DNA of 21,312 nt from NCBI GenBank assembly GCA_041591635.1, contig JBFHRO010000028.1, forward strand, positions 1-21,312, read 5' to 3'. This document shows positions 1-7,741 of this stretch, in pieces. The stretch's first letter is position 1. The number at the start of each line of letters is the position of its first letter. The stretch is from JACKOD01 sp041591635. Its GTDB lineage: Bacteria; Pseudomonadota; Gammaproteobacteria; Pseudomonadales; Oleiphilaceae. A model generated the notes under the pieces. That model made no database searches and had not been told where the DNA came from. It saw nothing but the letters and a program-made list of their open reading frames with translations. Both the position numbers and the translations under genes were made by a program.

Positions 1-8
1 CCCCCCGC

Positions 9-2738
9 TCAGCCGGTACTGAGCATTCGTTCCAGCTCCGGGATGCAGGAGCCGCAGTTGGTGCCGGCATTGAGCGCTTGCCCTATGGCGGCTACCGAGC
101 CCAGTTTCTTCGTCTTGATTCCGTCGCGGATCAGGTTCTCGCCCACGCCAAAGCAGGCGCAAACAATCCTTCCCTTGTCTTGCTGTCCGGCCGGTGGCTT
201 ACCGGTGAGCAAGGCTTCACGTTCGCTGTCGTCAAAGCTTTCCTGACTGAAGAGTTCCGCCAGCCAGCCGCGGGCAGGCAAGTCGAGTTTTGGCGAGATG
301 AAAATACAGCTTTCAAGCTGGTTGTTCACCAGTCGGGCCGCGCGATACTTGAAGTGCTTGACGTCTTTGTATTCCACCCACGAGGTTTGCTCCTTGCGCT
401 GATCGCACAGCAGGCTGCGCGCCCACTGAGGCAGGCTTTCGATGGTCGCCTCGCCGGCCAGTTCGTAACGGTGGAATTTCTGACCGCGAATCTTCACCAG
501 ATAGTCCATGCCGCTGATGTCCAGCTCCCGCTGCGACAGCAGGAAACCATACCATTTGGGCTGGTAGGGGCGCACGTTGGCCGGGGTGTGCTTGCTTTCG
601 GGCTGGCCCGACCAGGGATCGACCGCCGGGTTGACCAGGGCGCCGACCCGGCCTTTGGAACTGAGCTGTTCGGTCCAGTGCATGGGAACAAAAATATGCC
701 CGGTCTTCTGGGTGCGGGTAATTTCGGCGCGGGCAATCATCTTGCCAAACCGCGAGGCGATTTCGACCAGATTGCCTTCGGTGATGCCACAGGCTTTGGC
801 ATCGGCCGGGTGCAGTTCCACAAAGGGCTCGGCCTTGTGATTGTTGAGCTGAGGCGCCAAGGAGGTGCGCGTCATGGTGTGCCACTGATCGCGAATGCGC
901 CCGGTATTCAAGACCAGCGGAAAACGCTCGTCGGTCAGTACACTGGGGGCCCTGGGGGTGGTTGGTACCATGCGGGCCTTGCCACTTTGGGTGGCGAAAT
1001 GGCCTTCCGCAAACAGGCGCGTGACCGATTCATAACCCCGGTCGGTCGCAATCAGGGGCCATTGTGTCGGTGTGAGCGCATCGTAGTCCTGGGGGCTGAG
1101 TTGATCCATGCCGGGCAGGCTGAACAGGCGCCGCTGGCCACTGATGGTGTTTTCAAACAGCGACAGGCGCGCATGTTCGGCAAAAATCTCGGCACCGTTG
1201 CGGTAGTTAAAGGCATCGCCAAAGCCCATGCGCGCGGCCACTTGACTGATGATCCACCAGTCAGCTCTGGCCTCGCCCGGCGCGGGTAACAGGGCGCGCT
1301 GGCGTGAAATCCGGCGCTCGGAGTTGGTGACGGTGCCGTCCTTTTCACCCCAGCCCAGGGCCGGCAGGCGAATGGTGGCGCATTCGGTCGTGTCGGTGTA
1401 CTGCACGCAATCGGAGGTCACCACCAGCGGGCATTGCTGCAAGGCGTGACGCACCAGATCGGCGTTGGGCATGCTGTCGACGGGGCTGGTGGCCATGATC
1501 CAGATGGCCTTGATTTTTCCTTGTGCCAGGGCGTCAAACATCTCCACCGCCTTGAGGCCTGGCTGGGAGGCAATGTTAGGTGCCTTCCAGAAGCGCCGTA
1601 CCCGGTCGATGCTGTGGGGTTCGAAATCCATGTGGGCCGCGAGCTGGTTGGCCAGCCCGCCCACCTCGCGCCCGCCCATGGCGTTAGGCTGTCCGGTGAG
1701 GGAAAAGGGCCCCATGCCGGGCTTGCCGATGCGGCCGGTTGCCAGGTGCAGGTTGATAATGGCGTTGCATTTGTCGGTGCCGGTAGAGGACTGATTCACT
1801 CCCTGGGAGTAGAGTGTCAGGACTTTTTCGGTGCTGCCAAACAGACGGTAGAAATCAGCGATCAGTGTTTCGCTCAGATCGCAGGCCTTTGCCACGCTGG
1901 CAATATCGGGAGACGACTGACGGGCGGCGGCCAGCGTATCGGCAAAGCCTTCGACATGCTGCTCGATAAAGCGAAAATCCAGCAAGCCCTGACTGGCCAG
2001 ATGCACCAGCAAGCCATTGAGCAAATGGCCATCGCTGCCGGAAGCCAGCGGCAGGTGCAGGTCGGCAAGGGCGCAGGTGTCGGTCTTGCGCGGGTCAATC
2101 ACCACCACCTTAAGCGCAGGATTGCGTTCTTTGGCCTTCTTGATGCGCTGGAAAATAATGGGGTGACACCAGGCCGTGTTGGAGCCGATCAGCACCATGA
2201 GATCGGCCTGATCAATGTCGTCGTAGCACACAGGCACCAGATCCTCCCCGAAGGCGCGCTTGTGTGCCACCGTGGGGGAGGCCATGCACAACCGGGAGTT
2301 GGTGTCGATGTTGGCGCTGCCGATGAAGCCTTTAATGAGCTTGTTGGCCACGTAATAGTCTTCGGTCAGCAACTGGCCCGAGACATAAAAAGCCACTGCA
2401 TCCGGGCCGTATTTGGCAATGGTTTTGCTGAAGCCGCTGGCCACGGCATTAAGGGCCGTATTCCAGTCGACGACTTGCCAGGCCCCGTCGGCGTTGCGCA
2501 TTTCGGGCGCCAGCAGCCGCTCCTGCAGCGCGAGCGTGTCGGCCAGCGCGGTGCCTTTGGAGCAGAGACTGCCATAGTTGGCTGGATGCTCAGGGTCACC
2601 TTTTACCTGTATCTGGCGTGCAGAGACGTCAAGCAGGGTGGCTTCGATGCCACAACCTACGCCACAGTAGGCGCAGGTGGTCTTGATGACTTCCTTGTCA
2701 CCGGATTGAACAGAAGGCGGTAGGTTCATGCTCATCAC
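9..2738 (-). CDS. nasA: Assimilatory nitrate reductase catalytic subunit
   Basis: Molybdopterin oxidoreductase expected to reduce nitrate to nitrite in the cytoplasm for nitrogen assimilation. The 909-residue protein begins with a [4Fe-4S] motif (C-AY-C-GVG-C, then a fourth Cys in GSLCSKG). The Cys in NSRLCMASP is the likely Mo ligand. The signature around QPNAMGGREVGG is typical of NasA/NapA-type enzymes, and a molybdopterin-dinucleotide-binding domain covers roughly residues 600-730. The tail (about 856-905) is a BFD-like [2Fe-2S] domain with CACFGVG and CGSC, as in many assimilatory enzymes. There is no Tat signal, which fits a cytosolic location and not periplasmic NapA. It is the last gene of the nirB-nirD-nasA set visible here; 125 bases with strong stem-loops separate it from nirD. 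Three ATGs (residues 1, 2 and 4) compete as start and none has a strong Shine-Dalgarno, so the N-terminus is uncertain by a few residues. The symbol nasC is used for this gene in some species. Confidence 0.95.
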   Translation of the reverse strand: MMSMNLPPSVQSGDKEVIKTTCAYCGVGCGIEATLLDVSARQIQVKGDPEHPANYGSLCSKGTALADTLALQERLLAPEMRNADGAWQVVDWNTALNAVASGFSKTIAKYGPDAVAFYVSGQLLTEDYYVANKLIKGFIGSANIDTNSRLCMASPTVAHKRAFGEDLVPVCYDDIDQADLMVLIGSNTAWCHPIIFQRIKKAKERNPALKVVVIDPRKTDTCALADLHLPLASGSDGHLLNGLLVHLASQGLLDFRFIEQHVEGFADTLAAARQSSPDIASVAKACDLSETLIADFYRLFGSTEKVLTLYSQGVNQSSTGTDKCNAIINLHLATGRIGKPGMGPFSLTGQPNAMGGREVGGLANQLAAHMDFEPHSIDRVRRFWKAPNIASQPGLKAVEMFDALAQGKIKAIWIMATSPVDSMPNADLVRHALQQCPLVVTSDCVQYTDTTECATIRLPALGWGEKDGTVTNSERRISRQRALLPAPGEARADWWIISQVAARMGFGDAFNYRNGAEIFAEHARLSLFENTISGQRRLFSLPGMDQLSPQDYDALTPTQWPLIATDRGYESVTRLFAEGHFATQSGKARMVPTTPRAPSVLTDERFPLVLNTGRIRDQWHTMTRTSLAPQLNNHKAEPFVELHPADAKACGITEGNLVEIASRFGKMIARAEITRTQKTGHIFVPMHWTEQLSSKGRVGALVNPAVDPWSGQPESKHTPANVRPYQPKWYGFLLSQRELDISGMDYLVKIRGQKFHRYELAGEATIESLPQWARSLLCDQRKEQTSWVEYKDVKHFKYRAARLVNNQLESCIFISPKLDLPARGWLAELFSQESFDDSEREALLTGKPPAGQQDKGRIVCACFGVGENLIRDGIKTKKLGSVAAIGQALNAGTNCGSCIPELERMLSTG

Positions 2739-2784
2739 TCAGCGTCGGTGTCCTGGGTTAACCGCAAAAAGGGCGGCGGGAGAG

Positions 2785-2839
2785 AGGCCCACCCGCCTTG
2801 TGGGAGCAAGGAAGGTGGGCCTGTGAGGACGCCGTCCTC
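2785..2839 (-). terminator. Double stem-loop between nirD and nasA
   Basis: Two inverted repeats lie back to back in the nirD-nasA gap. The larger pairs AGGCCCACC (2785-2793) with GGTGGGCCT (2814-2822) and has an inner stem CCTTG/CAAGG (2796-2800, 2807-2811) around a six-base loop. The smaller pairs GAGGAC (2825-2830) with GTCCTC (2834-2839). Reading in the direction of transcription, a CTTTTTG run follows about 15 bases after the large hairpin, too far for a textbook terminator. It could act as a partial terminator or attenuator, or as an mRNA end-protecting structure that lowers nasA relative to nirBD. The pairing is seen in the sequence; the role is inferred. Confidence 0.55.
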
Positions 2840-2863
2840 GGCGGGAAACACGTTCTAGTCAGT

Positions 2864-3178
2864 TCAGTCGTCGAGATCCAGATAAATGGTGTCACCTTCG
2901 AGTACGGCGGCAAAGGTCTTGGTGCAGCCCTTGTCGTAGCCCTTGGCTTCGCCGTCATCCAGGCCGATGACCCAGTTGTGCATGGGGCAGGTGACTGTCT
3001 TGCCGTGAACGATGCCCTGGGAGAGGGCGCCGCCCTTGTGTGGGCAATGATCATGCAGGGCAAAGACCTCGTCTTTCGCGGTACGAAATACGGCGATATC
3101 ACCCTGGCGGGTTTTGACTACCCGCGAGCTCAGGCGGGCGATGTCGTTGAGTTGTCCTACTTGAATGCGGGTTGCCAT
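2864..3178 (-). CDS. nirD: Nitrite reductase (NADH) small subunit, Rieske type
   Basis: Small subunit of the cytoplasmic NADH-dependent assimilatory nitrite reductase, partner of NirB. The 104-residue protein is one Rieske-like [2Fe-2S] fold with all four cluster ligands: C45-P-H47 and C64-PM-H67 in CPHKGG and CPMHNW. Some NirD proteins, including as I recall the E. coli one, lack these ligands, so this copy may really carry a cluster. The chosen start is the ATG before ATRIQVGQ, preceded by a GA-rich stretch (AGAGAAG). The reading frame is open upstream for 25 more codons, but that stretch falls in an intercistronic stem-loop and shows no family similarity. It lies 81 bases after the nirB stop, in the same operon. 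Confidence 0.93.
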   Translation of the reverse strand: MATRIQVGQLNDIARLSSRVVKTRQGDIAVFRTAKDEVFALHDHCPHKGGALSQGIVHGKTVTCPMHNWVIGLDDGEAKGYDKGCTKTFAAVLEGDTIYLDLDD

Positions 3179-3210
3179 CGTATCTTCTCTTGTCAGCAAT
3201 TCAGGGGTAT

Positions 3211-3239
3211 CGCCTGCCGCGTAAACCCGGTGGCAGGCG
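3211..3239 (-). other. Stem-loop between nirB and nirD
   Basis: A perfect 8-bp inverted repeat, CGCCTGCC (3211-3218) and GGCAGGCG (3232-3239), encloses a 13-base loop in the 81-base gap between nirB and nirD. No T-run follows, so it is probably not an intrinsic terminator. A processing or mRNA-stability role is possible. Together with the structures after nirD, the small nirD cistron is bracketed by hairpins. Confidence 0.5.
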
Positions 3240-3259
3240 GATGTCAGTGTCAAAAGGAG

Positions 3260-5710
3260 TTAATTCACTTCTGCCATGGGAATGAACATGGCCTGGTCGA
3301 CGCCCTGCGACGCACGTGCCTCCCACGGATCTTTCTGGGCATATTGCTGCGATTCCAGGAAGCGGGCATAGAGTGCCTTGCGGTTTTTCGCGTTATCCAC
3401 CAGTTCGGCCTTGATGGAACTCAGTCCCACCCGCTCCACCCAGTGGGCGGTGCGCTCATTGTGGTGGCCCTGTTCGCGGTACAGCTGCATGTAAGCGGCG
3501 GTGTATTCCAGCACTTCTTCTTCGGTTTCGACCTTGGTGAAGAAGTCAGAAACCCGTACCTTGATACCGCCGTTGCCACCGACATGCAGTTCCCAGCCGG
3601 AATCCACTGCCACTACGCCCAGATCCTTGATGGTGGCCTCGGCACAGTTGCGCGGGCAGCCCGAAACGGCGATTTTGAACTTGGCAGGTGTCCAGGAACC
3701 CCAGGTCATTTTCTCGATCTTGATGCCCATGCCGGTGGAGTCCTGGGTGCCAAAACGGCAGAACTCGGAGCCGACACAGGTTTTCACGGTGCGCAATGCC
3801 TTGCCGTAGGCGTGGCCCGATACCATCCCGGCGGCGTTGAGATCGGCCCACATGGGAATCAGGTCCTCCTTCTTGACACCAAGCAGGTCAATACGCTGGC
3901 CGCCGGTGCATTTGACCATGGGCACCTTGTACTTGTCGGCCACATCGGCAATCGCCCGCAATTCGTTGGGGGTGGTAACGCCGCCGAACATGCGCGGTAC
4001 GACCGAGTAGGTGTTGTCTTTCTGAATGTTGGCGTGCATGCGTTCGTTGACGAAGCGTGAAGTCTGGTCGTCCTTGTACTCGGCAGGCCACTGGCAGAGC
4101 AAATAGTAGTTGATGGCCGGGCGACACTTGGCACAGCCGTCTTCGTTCTTGAACTCCATGAAATCGGAAACCTCATGAAAGCTCTTGAGCTGGTGTTCCT
4201 TGATGGAGACGCGTACGTCATCGTGACTGTATTCGGTGCAGCCACACATGGCCTTCTTGGCCGAGCCGGCACTGTAGTCTCCGCCAACGGTGGCGGCGAT
4301 GACCTGCTCCACCAGGCCGGTACAGGAGCCGCAAGACGCCGATGCCTTGGTGGCGGCCCGCACTTCATCAAGGGTGTAGAGGTTTTGGGCGGTAATGGCC
4401 TTGACGATGTCGCCCTTGCACACGCCATTACAGCCGCAGATTTCGGTGTTGTCCGGCAGGTTGGCGGCATTGTTCTGACCCGCGTGACCAGCCTGACCGA
4501 CATGCGCCTGACCAAACAGCAGGGCATCGCGAAAGTCGGCGACATTGGTATTGTCTTTCATCAGCTGGAAGTACCAGGAACCGTCAATGGTGTTGCCATA
4601 CATGACCGAGCCGATGATTTTGTCATCCTTGATGACCACTTTCTTGTACACGCCTTTTTTGGGGTCCTGAAAGACGATCTCGTCGGTATTGTCGTCGCCC
4701 ATGAAATCACCGGCCGAGAACAGGTCGATGCCGGTGACCTTGAGCTTGGTTGAGGTGGCGGCGGTTTTGTAGATGCCAATGCCAAACATGGCCAGGTGGT
4801 TGGCCGCGACCTTGGCCTGATCCCAGATGGGGGCCACCAGACCGAAGAGTTCGCCACGGTGCTGAATACACTCACCGACGGCATAGATCTTGGGGTCGAA
4901 GGTCTGCAGGGTGTCATTCACCACAATGCCGCGCTCGCAGTGCAGGCCGGCCTTTTGTGCCAGTTCGATGTTGGGGCGGATGCCGACGGCCATGATGACA
5001 ATGTCGGCGTCGATGTCGCTGCCATCGGCAAAATGAATGGATTTGACCTGGCCACTGTCATCACCGCGAAGTTCAGTGGTGTTGGCATTCATTTTGAAAC
5101 GAATACCACGCTCCTCCAGGGATTTCTGCAGCAGCCGGGCCGAAGGCGCATCGAGCTGACGGTTCATCAGAACTTCAAGGTTGTGCACCACAGTGACATT
5201 CATGCCCTGTTTCAGCAGGCCGTTGGCCGCTTCCAGGCCCAGGAGTCCGCCCCCGATGACCACGGCATTCTTGCGTGTGGCCGCCACTTCGAGCATGTAT
5301 TCCACATCGGCGATGTCGCGAAATGCGATCACGCCCTTGAGGTCTTTACCCGGTACCGGAATGATGAAGGGGTTAGAGCCGGTGGCCAGCAAGAGACGGT
5401 CATACGCGGCGGTGGTGCCATCCTCGGCGTGGACGATCTGCTTTTTGCGATCTATCTTCACGACCTTTTTGGCCTTGCCTGCATGCAGGGTGATGGCGTT
5501 TTTTTCATACCATTGCAGGTCGTTGATCATGATTTCCGGTACGGTTTTTTCACCCGTGAGTACGGGTGAGAGCATGATGCGGTTGTAGTTGCCGTAAGGC
5601 TCGTTACCAAACACGGTGATTTCGTATTTGTCGGGAGCGATCTTGAGCAACTCCTCGACGGTGCGCATGCCTGCCATGCCATTACCGATGACCACCAGTT
5701 TCTCTTTCAT
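3260..5710 (-). CDS. nirB: Nitrite reductase (NADH) large subunit
   Basis: Cytoplasmic siroheme enzyme that reduces nitrite to ammonium with NADH. The 816-residue protein has the full NirB layout. An N-terminal pyridine-nucleotide/FAD reductase carries GNGMAGMR at residue 8 onward and a second nucleotide-binding loop, VIGGGLLGLE. Two BFD-like [2Fe-2S] segments follow: CGCNGVC...CGSC, then CGCTEYS...CAKC. The C-terminal siroheme-[4Fe-4S] domain has ligands C645/C651 (CVGSEFC) and C685/C689 (CPRNC). The frame stays open 68 codons upstream, but the family begins at MKEKLVVIGNG. That ATG has a good ribosome site (GGGAGAG) and lies about 51 bases after the predicted sigma-54 start site, so the upstream extension is rejected. 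It is the first gene of nirB-nirD-nasA. Confidence 0.96.
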   Translation of the reverse strand: MKEKLVVIGNGMAGMRTVEELLKIAPDKYEITVFGNEPYGNYNRIMLSPVLTGEKTVPEIMINDLQWYEKNAITLHAGKAKKVVKIDRKKQIVHAEDGTTAAYDRLLLATGSNPFIIPVPGKDLKGVIAFRDIADVEYMLEVAATRKNAVVIGGGLLGLEAANGLLKQGMNVTVVHNLEVLMNRQLDAPSARLLQKSLEERGIRFKMNANTTELRGDDSGQVKSIHFADGSDIDADIVIMAVGIRPNIELAQKAGLHCERGIVVNDTLQTFDPKIYAVGECIQHRGELFGLVAPIWDQAKVAANHLAMFGIGIYKTAATSTKLKVTGIDLFSAGDFMGDDNTDEIVFQDPKKGVYKKVVIKDDKIIGSVMYGNTIDGSWYFQLMKDNTNVADFRDALLFGQAHVGQAGHAGQNNAANLPDNTEICGCNGVCKGDIVKAITAQNLYTLDEVRAATKASASCGSCTGLVEQVIAATVGGDYSAGSAKKAMCGCTEYSHDDVRVSIKEHQLKSFHEVSDFMEFKNEDGCAKCRPAINYYLLCQWPAEYKDDQTSRFVNERMHANIQKDNTYSVVPRMFGGVTTPNELRAIADVADKYKVPMVKCTGGQRIDLLGVKKEDLIPMWADLNAAGMVSGHAYGKALRTVKTCVGSEFCRFGTQDSTGMGIKIEKMTWGSWTPAKFKIAVSGCPRNCAEATIKDLGVVAVDSGWELHVGGNGGIKVRVSDFFTKVETEEEVLEYTAAYMQLYREQGHHNERTAHWVERVGLSSIKAELVDNAKNRKALYARFLESQQYAQKDPWEARASQGVDQAMFIPMAEVN

Positions 5711-5771
5711 CTGTCTCTCCCGTGCCTCAAAAGCCAAAACGTTATTGCATTTATCTTGTTGGCGTTTTCTA

Positions 5772-5787
5772 TGCACCAAGTGTGCCA
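5772..5787 (-). promoter_or_regulatory. Sigma-54 (-24/-12) promoter for nirBD-nasA
   Basis: Read on the minus strand the sequence is TGGCAC-ACTTG-GTGCA, against the consensus TGGCAC-N5-TTGCA. The -24 element is perfect, the invariant GG and GC are 12 bases apart as required, and there is one mismatch in the -12 element. The predicted start site is near 5761, giving a leader of about 51 bases to the nirB ATG. RpoN promoters of this kind need an enhancer-binding activator, and NtrC-like sites lie about 100 and 145 bases upstream. Confidence 0.8.
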
Positions 5788-5851
5788 TTTTATGTTTTGT
5801 TGTATGGTAACAGTGAGGAATGGGAATTATTTGGGGCGTAAAGCGGCTGGT

Positions 5852-5868
5852 TGCAGGGTGTTGGTGCG
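5852..5868. promoter_or_regulatory. Candidate NtrC-binding site 1
   Basis: TGCAGG-GTGTT-GGTGCG, a 17-base dyad resembling the NtrC consensus (TGCACC-N5-GGTGCA), with mismatches at the fifth and last positions. Its centre lies about 99 bases upstream of the predicted nirB start site, a usual enhancer distance. The assignment rests on pattern and position only. Confidence 0.45.
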
Positions 5869-5896
5869 AACTGGGATGGGCTGTGATTACCAAAAG

Positions 5897-5913
5897 TGAA
5901 CCACTATGGTGCA
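5897..5913. promoter_or_regulatory. Candidate NtrC-binding site 2
   Basis: TGAACC-ACTAT-GGTGCA matches the NtrC dyad with one mismatch and is the best of the three sites here. Its centre is about 144 bases upstream of the nirB start site and about 260 bases from the transporter start site, so it could serve as a shared enhancer. Confidence 0.6.
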
Positions 5914-6049
5914 TTGCGTGGCATAAATGTCGTTCGCGGTGCTTTTTTTCATTGGTGCCGGCAAATATCCGGTGTGCAACGCAGGGCGGAGCAAAAAAGG
6001 TGCGACCGTTCCTGCGTGCGCCAGATTGGCTCGCGCCTTGTCATGGCAT

Positions 6050-6066
6050 TGCACTGTGGCGGTGCC
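6050..6066. promoter_or_regulatory. Candidate NtrC-binding site 3
   Basis: TGCACT-GTGGC-GGTGCC has the same 6-5-6 spacing as the other two sites. Its centre is about 107 bases upstream of the predicted transporter start site, suggesting each divergent promoter has its own nearby enhancer. Confidence 0.5.
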
Positions 6067-6138
6067 TTTGTGGTCATGGATGGCGCTTCAGTCACCATGT
6101 TGTTTTCTATCGCTTTGATATAAAAGAGAAAAATGACG

Positions 6139-6155
6139 TGGCATCATGTTTGCAT
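6139..6155 (+). promoter_or_regulatory. Sigma-54 (-24/-12) promoter for the nitrate transporter
   Basis: TGGCAT-CATGT-TTGCAT matches the RpoN consensus with a single mismatch in the -24 box and a perfect TTGCA -12 box. The GG and GC dinucleotides have the obligatory 12-base spacing. The start site is predicted near 6165, about 33 bases before the ATG. Confidence 0.82.
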
Positions 6156-6197
6156 ATGATCTTCGCTGTCTTCTTTAAATGTGTGGAGTTAAACAGC

Positions 6198-7667
6198 ATG
6201 AGCACCGAAAGGTTGAATCTTCTGGATGTTGGCGATGCCAAAATCCGTACCTTGCACCTGTCGTGGGTGGCGTTTTTTATTACCTTTGTGGTGTGGTTCA
6301 ACCATGCGCCCTTGCTGGCCTTTATGAAAGAGGCGTTTGATTTGAGCAGCCAGCAGCTCAAGGCGTTGATGATTCTCAATATCGCCATGACCATTCCGGC
6401 GCGGATTGTGATCGGCATGCTGGTAGATAAATTCGGCCCGAGACTGATTTTCAGCGGGCTTCTCATGGCTGCCGGGCTCCTGTGTACTGCCTTTGCGCTG
6501 GCGCAGACCTACGAGCAGCTGGCGATGTTCCGGTTTCTGATGGGCTTTACCGGTGCAGGCTTCGTTATTGGCATTCGCCTGGTGAGTGAGTGGTTTCCGG
6601 CCAAAACCGTGGGCGTGGCAGAAGGTATTTACGGTGGCTGGGGTAACTTTGGTTCGGCCGCGGCGGCCATGACGCTCCCGACACTGGCGTTGCTCTTTGG
6701 CGGTGATGACGGCTGGCGCAAGGCATTGATGGTGACCGGTGCGATTGCCTTTTTGTATGGCATTTTCTTTTATGCCAAGGCGCGCAATACACCTAAAGGC
6801 TCCACTTATTTCAAACCCAGAAAAAGCGGTGGGCTTGAAGTCTCGTCGCGCCGGGATTTCTATTTTTTGCTGGCGATGAATATTCCCATGTATCTCGCCC
6901 TGGGCGTGCTGACCTGGAAGCTGGGGCCCGATAATCTGGGGCTGCTGGAGTTGAACACTACCTTTATGATCTACGCGGCACTGGCGGTCTTGTTTGTGGT
7001 TCAGACCCAGCAGATCTACAAGGTGAACAAGGATCTGTGGGACAAGCCTCAGGCCGTGACTCAAGGATATAAATTCAAACAGGTGGCAGTGCTTGACTGG
7101 GCCTATTTCGTGACCTTCGGTTCGGAGCTGGCGGTCGTTTCCATGCTGCCGCTGTTTTTTATGGATACCTTTGCTCTGGGCGCGGTGCAGGCCGGGTTGC
7201 TGGCTTCGGGGTTTGCCTTTATGAATCTGGTGGCGCGCCCCGGTGGCGGCTGGCTCAGTGACAGATTCGGGCGCAAGAAAACCCTGTCTATCCTGATTTG
7301 CGGCCTTGCCCTGGGGTACCTGCTGCTGAGCCAGATTGACGGCAGCTGGTGGATTGCGGTCGCGGTGGTGGCGACCATGTTGTGCTCGTTCTTTGTGCAG
7401 GCCGGCGAAGGTGCCGTGTTTGCCATGGTGCCCCTGATCCAGCGTCGCATGACCGGTCAGATTGCCGGTATGGCTGGCGCATACGGCAACGTGGGCGGGG
7501 TCACCTTTTTGACCGTGCTATCCTTTGTGGAAACCTCGACCTTCTTTATGGTAATAGCTGCGGCCGCCGCCGTGTGTCTGGTGTTTGTGCAGTTCCTCGA
7601 TGAGCCCCAGGGTCACATGACGGAAGTGCTCGAAGATGGCACGGTACAATTGATTCAGGTTCACTAG
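6198..7667 (+). CDS. NNP-family nitrate/nitrite transporter (MFS)
   Basis: Inner-membrane transporter of the nitrate/nitrite porter branch of the major facilitator superfamily, expected to import nitrate for the divergently encoded reductases. The 489-residue protein has about 12 hydrophobic segments. It carries the family's first-helix motif (LSWVAFFITFVVWF), a nitrate-signature stretch GFTGAGFVIGIRLVSEWF followed by AEGIYGGWGNFG, and a later RPGGGWLSDRFGRKKTL loop. The chosen ATG has GGAG nine bases upstream and lies just after the sigma-54 promoter. The frame is open for 126 codons further upstream, but that part is the regulatory region. The gene is called nasA or narK in different species. 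The hydrophilic tail ending near VQLIQVH is, as I recall, typical of the assimilatory type. A UUCG hairpin and the kinase-phosphatase gene follow. Confidence 0.94.
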   Translation: MSTERLNLLDVGDAKIRTLHLSWVAFFITFVVWFNHAPLLAFMKEAFDLSSQQLKALMILNIAMTIPARIVIGMLVDKFGPRLIFSGLLMAAGLLCTAFALAQTYEQLAMFRFLMGFTGAGFVIGIRLVSEWFPAKTVGVAEGIYGGWGNFGSAAAAMTLPTLALLFGGDDGWRKALMVTGAIAFLYGIFFYAKARNTPKGSTYFKPRKSGGLEVSSRRDFYFLLAMNIPMYLALGVLTWKLGPDNLGLLELNTTFMIYAALAVLFVVQTQQIYKVNKDLWDKPQAVTQGYKFKQVAVLDWAYFVTFGSELAVVSMLPLFFMDTFALGAVQAGLLASGFAFMNLVARPGGGWLSDRFGRKKTLSILICGLALGYLLLSQIDGSWWIAVAVVATMLCSFFVQAGEGAVFAMVPLIQRRMTGQIAGMAGAYGNVGGVTFLTVLSFVETSTFFMVIAAAAAVCLVFVQFLDEPQGHMTEVLEDGTVQLIQVH

Positions 7668-7699
7668 CCAGGCGCAGGTCGCACCTTGTGAATTCTTTC

Positions 7700-7715
7700 G
7701 GCCCCTTCGGGGGCC
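7700..7715 (+). terminator. UUCG stem-loop between transporter and kinase
   Basis: GGCCCC-TTCG-GGGGCC is a perfect 6-bp GC stem with a very stable UUCG loop, 33 bases after the transporter stop and 27 bases before the kinase start. Only a short, broken T stretch follows, so termination would be partial. It could set the ratio of transporter to kinase message or protect the transporter mRNA. It also argues against starting the kinase at the GTG at 7688. Confidence 0.5.
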
Positions 7716-7741
7716 TTCGCGTTTGTGGAGCGCATGCCGAT

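Larger units (their letters stand above)
5711..6197. promoter_or_regulatory. Divergent nirBD-nasA / nitrate transporter control region
   Basis: This 487-base stretch separates the nirB start from the divergent transporter start and has no convincing gene. An open frame runs through it in phase with the transporter (from 5820), but it has no family similarity and no ribosome site, and it would span the promoters. The stretch carries a sigma-54-type promoter at each end and three NtrC-like dyads between them, listed separately. No nasR/nasT-type antitermination leader is evident, since both predicted leaders are short (about 51 and 33 bases). Confidence 0.75.

Noticed and set aside
78..2723. 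Two long plus-strand open frames (403 and 429 codons) opposite nasA
   Set aside because: They are antisense shadows of a well-defined molybdoenzyme and their translations lack any family motif.
2798..4060. A 420-codon plus-strand open frame opposite nirD and the end of nirB
   Set aside because: It crosses two recognised genes and an intercistronic hairpin region, and its product resembles nothing I know.
5711..5914. A 68-codon N-terminal extension of NirB
   Set aside because: It overlaps the sigma-54 promoter at 5772-5787. NirB proteins begin at the MKEKLVVIGNG-type dinucleotide-binding motif, which has its own ribosome site.
5820..6197. A 126-codon N-terminal extension of the nitrate transporter
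   Set aside because: It spans the sigma-54 promoter and NtrC-like sites, adds sequence foreign to the family, and a good ribosome site precedes the ATG at 6198.
7688..7741. GTG start for the kinase-phosphatase giving 18 more residues
   Set aside because: The extra codons read through the UUCG hairpin and have no supporting ribosome site; the ATG at 7742 has GGAG upstream.
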